From an uncultured bacterium (GTDB lineage Bacteria > Bacillota > Clostridia > Lachnospirales > Lachnospiraceae), in contig CAMTZV010000085.1 in NCBI GenBank assembly GCA_947086625.1, positions 1 through 6,716 on the forward strand: 6,716 nt of DNA, in the 5' to 3' direction. Under the pieces are notes generated by a model. It was not told the origin of the DNA. It was given only the letters and a program-made list of their open reading frames with translations, and did not search any database. Positions 5,872 to 6,716 of the stretch are shown piece after piece. Position 1 is the first letter of the stretch. Every line of letters starts with the position of its first letter. The position numbers and the translations under genes were made by a program.

Positions 5872-6552
5872 TTATTTTGAAGGAATGAACCGTGCGATCC
5901 TTCCTGCAAACTCGTTAAAGTTCTGTGTCTGCAAAATGACACGTCCGGGACCGGTAAGCTTTGTGAGGAATAAGCCCTCGCCGCCGAAAAAGATATTTTT
6001 CAAACCCTTAACCGTCTCGATCTCATAGTTGACCGTTTTCTCAAAGGCAACCACGTTTCCGGTATCCACCTTGATGACCTCGCCCGGAGCAAGCACCTTT
6101 TCCACCTTATTTCCGTCGATCTCAAGGAATACCATGCCCTGTCCGTGAATGTCCTGCAAAATAAAACCCTCGCCGCCGAAAAATCCCGCTGAAAGCTTCT
6201 TTGTAAACGCAACGCTCAGCTCTACCGTATTTTCGGAGCACAGGAACGCCCCCTTCTGCGCGATCAGCCCGCCGCACGCCCCGATATCGACCGGAAGCAC
6301 CTCACCTGCAACGGTCGACGCAAACGCGATGGATGAGCCGGGACGCTCCGCCTTATAGGTCGCCATAAAAAGCGACTCGCCGGAAAACATCCTGCCAATG
6401 CTTCTGCCAAGCCCGCCTCTCATGTTGGAGTCCATCGACACGCCCTCACTCATCCATGCCATTCCGCCGGACTGCGTGTACATGCACTCTCCCGCCTGGT
6501 CAAAGGTTACCTCAACTGCCGGCATCGTATCGCCGATTACTTCATATCTCAT
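5872..6552 (-). CDS. AIM24 / TIGR00266 family protein
   Basis: A 226-residue protein of the AIM24 family (TIGR00266), named after a yeast mitochondrial inner-membrane protein. Bacterial members are uncharacterised beta-rich proteins. Family features are visible: MRYEVIGDTMPAVEVTFDQAGE at the N terminus, GGMAWMSEGVSMDS (29-42), the central LPVDIGACGGLIAQKGAFLC (86-105) and two copies of a FFGGEG-led segment, 124-139 (FFGGEGFILQDIHGQG) and 188-203 (FFGGEGLFLTKLTGPG), reflecting an internal repeat of the fold. Length is typical, with no signal peptide or membrane helix. I chose ATG 6552 because AGGAGGGG lies seven bases upstream and homologues begin this way as I recall. An in-frame ATG at 6618 would place the start upstream of the predicted -10 box. 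First gene of the cluster, directly behind the best promoter. Confidence 0.92.
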   Translation of the reverse strand: MRYEVIGDTMPAVEVTFDQAGECMYTQSGGMAWMSEGVSMDSNMRGGLGRSIGRMFSGESLFMATYKAERPGSSIAFASTVAGEVLPVDIGACGGLIAQKGAFLCSENTVELSVAFTKKLSAGFFGGEGFILQDIHGQGMVFLEIDGNKVEKVLAPGEVIKVDTGNVVAFEKTVNYEIETVKGLKNIFFGGEGLFLTKLTGPGRVILQTQNFNEFAGRIARFIPSK

Positions 6553-6559
6553 GATAAAA

Positions 6560-6567
6560 CCCCTCCT
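6560..6567 (-). promoter_or_regulatory. Shine-Dalgarno site fixing the AIM24-family start
   Basis: The minus strand reads AGGAGGGG, then seven bases, then ATG at 6552. This strong site decides against the longer frame from 6618, which has no ribosome site and covers the promoter. Confidence 0.8.
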
Positions 6568-6586
6568 GATGTTTTTTGTTACTTCT

Positions 6587-6615
6587 ACTATAACATTCCT
6601 TCCGCCAGTTTGAAA
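6587..6615 (-). promoter_or_regulatory. Probable promoter of the seven-gene cluster
   Basis: On the minus strand TATAGT (6587-6592) is preceded by TG one base upstream, an extended -10 element. TTTCAA (6610-6615) or TTCAAA (6609-6614) stands as a weak -35 box at 17 or 16 bases. The distance from the -10 box to the AIM24-family ATG is about 34 bases, enough for a short leader with its ribosome site. No comparably good promoter was seen in the short gaps further down the cluster. Confidence 0.5.
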
Positions 6616-6645
6616 CATATTTTTGTGTCTTTTCGCTTTCGTTTT

Positions 6646-6679
6646 GTGCGCAAATCTCCTTATGCGGGCGTGCGCATAA
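6646..6679. promoter_or_regulatory. Inverted repeat and repeated GTGCGCA, possible operator
   Basis: TTATGCG (6660-6666) and CGCATAA (6673-6679) form a perfect 7-base inverted repeat around a 6-base centre. The string GTGCGCA occurs at 6646-6652 and again at 6670-6676, 24 bases apart. The first copy sits in the near-palindrome TTTGTGCGCAAA. The stretch lies between the terminator of the upstream unit and the cluster promoter, where a regulator could bind. No known regulator site was recognised. Confidence 0.25.
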
Positions 6680-6680
6680 T

Positions 6681-6716
6681 AAAAGAAAACCGCCTCTCCT
6701 GTTTTCAGGAGAAGCG
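6681..6716 (-). terminator. Rho-independent terminator of a minus-strand gene beyond the right edge
   Basis: On the minus strand CGCTTCTCCTG (6716-6706), AAAA loop, CAGGAGAGGCG (6701-6691) form an 11-bp stem with one G-T pair, followed at once by GTTTTCTTTT (6690-6681). This is a textbook terminator. It implies that the unseen upstream gene is also on the minus strand and is separated from the AIM24-led cluster. Confidence 0.85.

Noticed and set aside
6553..6618. Longer AIM24-family protein starting at 6618
   Set aside because: The extension has no ribosome binding site and covers the predicted promoter, while ATG 6552 has a strong AGGAGG site.
1650..6716. CAGGAGAAG string near 1665 and again at 6706-6714 as ends of a mobile element
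   Set aside because: The match is only about 11 bases, one copy is part of a terminator stem, and no transposase, target duplication or other element feature is present.

Overview
The window looks like chromosomal DNA of an anaerobic Firmicute, probably a Lachnospiraceae-type Clostridium relative. The clues are the TrmB amino terminus (MRLRNIPGAEE), strong AGGAGG-type ribosome binding sites, a moderate GC content judged by eye, short-form rubredoxin chemistry and sporulation-era D,D-carboxypeptidase architecture. The genus assignment is inference. No mobile element, CRISPR array, tRNA or rRNA was seen.

Layout. Positions 1-750 (minus) hold the first 250 codons of a D-alanyl-D-alanine carboxypeptidase whose 3' end lies beyond the left edge. 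Positions 751-924 are a divergent promoter region. Positions 925-1587 (plus) encode TrmB, the tRNA (guanine-N7) methyltransferase, followed by a hairpin that could stop transcription in both directions. Positions 1740-6552 (minus) hold seven genes in a row with gaps of 11-32 bases, very probably one operon read from a promoter near 6587-6615. A strong terminator at 6681-6716 closes an unseen minus-strand gene beyond the right edge.

The seven-gene cluster, in order of transcription, encodes: an AIM24/TIGR00266 protein; a five-helix membrane protein with an N-terminal GSADGPTRVFLAG motif; a NifX/NifB-type cofactor-binding protein with a His/Cys-rich tail; a flavin reductase fused to a short rubredoxin; a LURP-one-related (YxjI-like) protein; a DUF89 metal-dependent phosphatase; and a 377-residue protein of unknown function that carries a second copy of the GPT motif near its C terminus. 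The shared motif resembles the GGADGPT signature of sodium-translocating decarboxylase beta subunits, but neither protein is such a subunit as a whole.

The cluster combines metal binding, flavin/iron redox transfer, a presumed metabolite-repair phosphatase and membrane or lipid-linked proteins. A redox, metal or envelope stress role is a reasonable guess, but nothing in the sequence proves a joint function.
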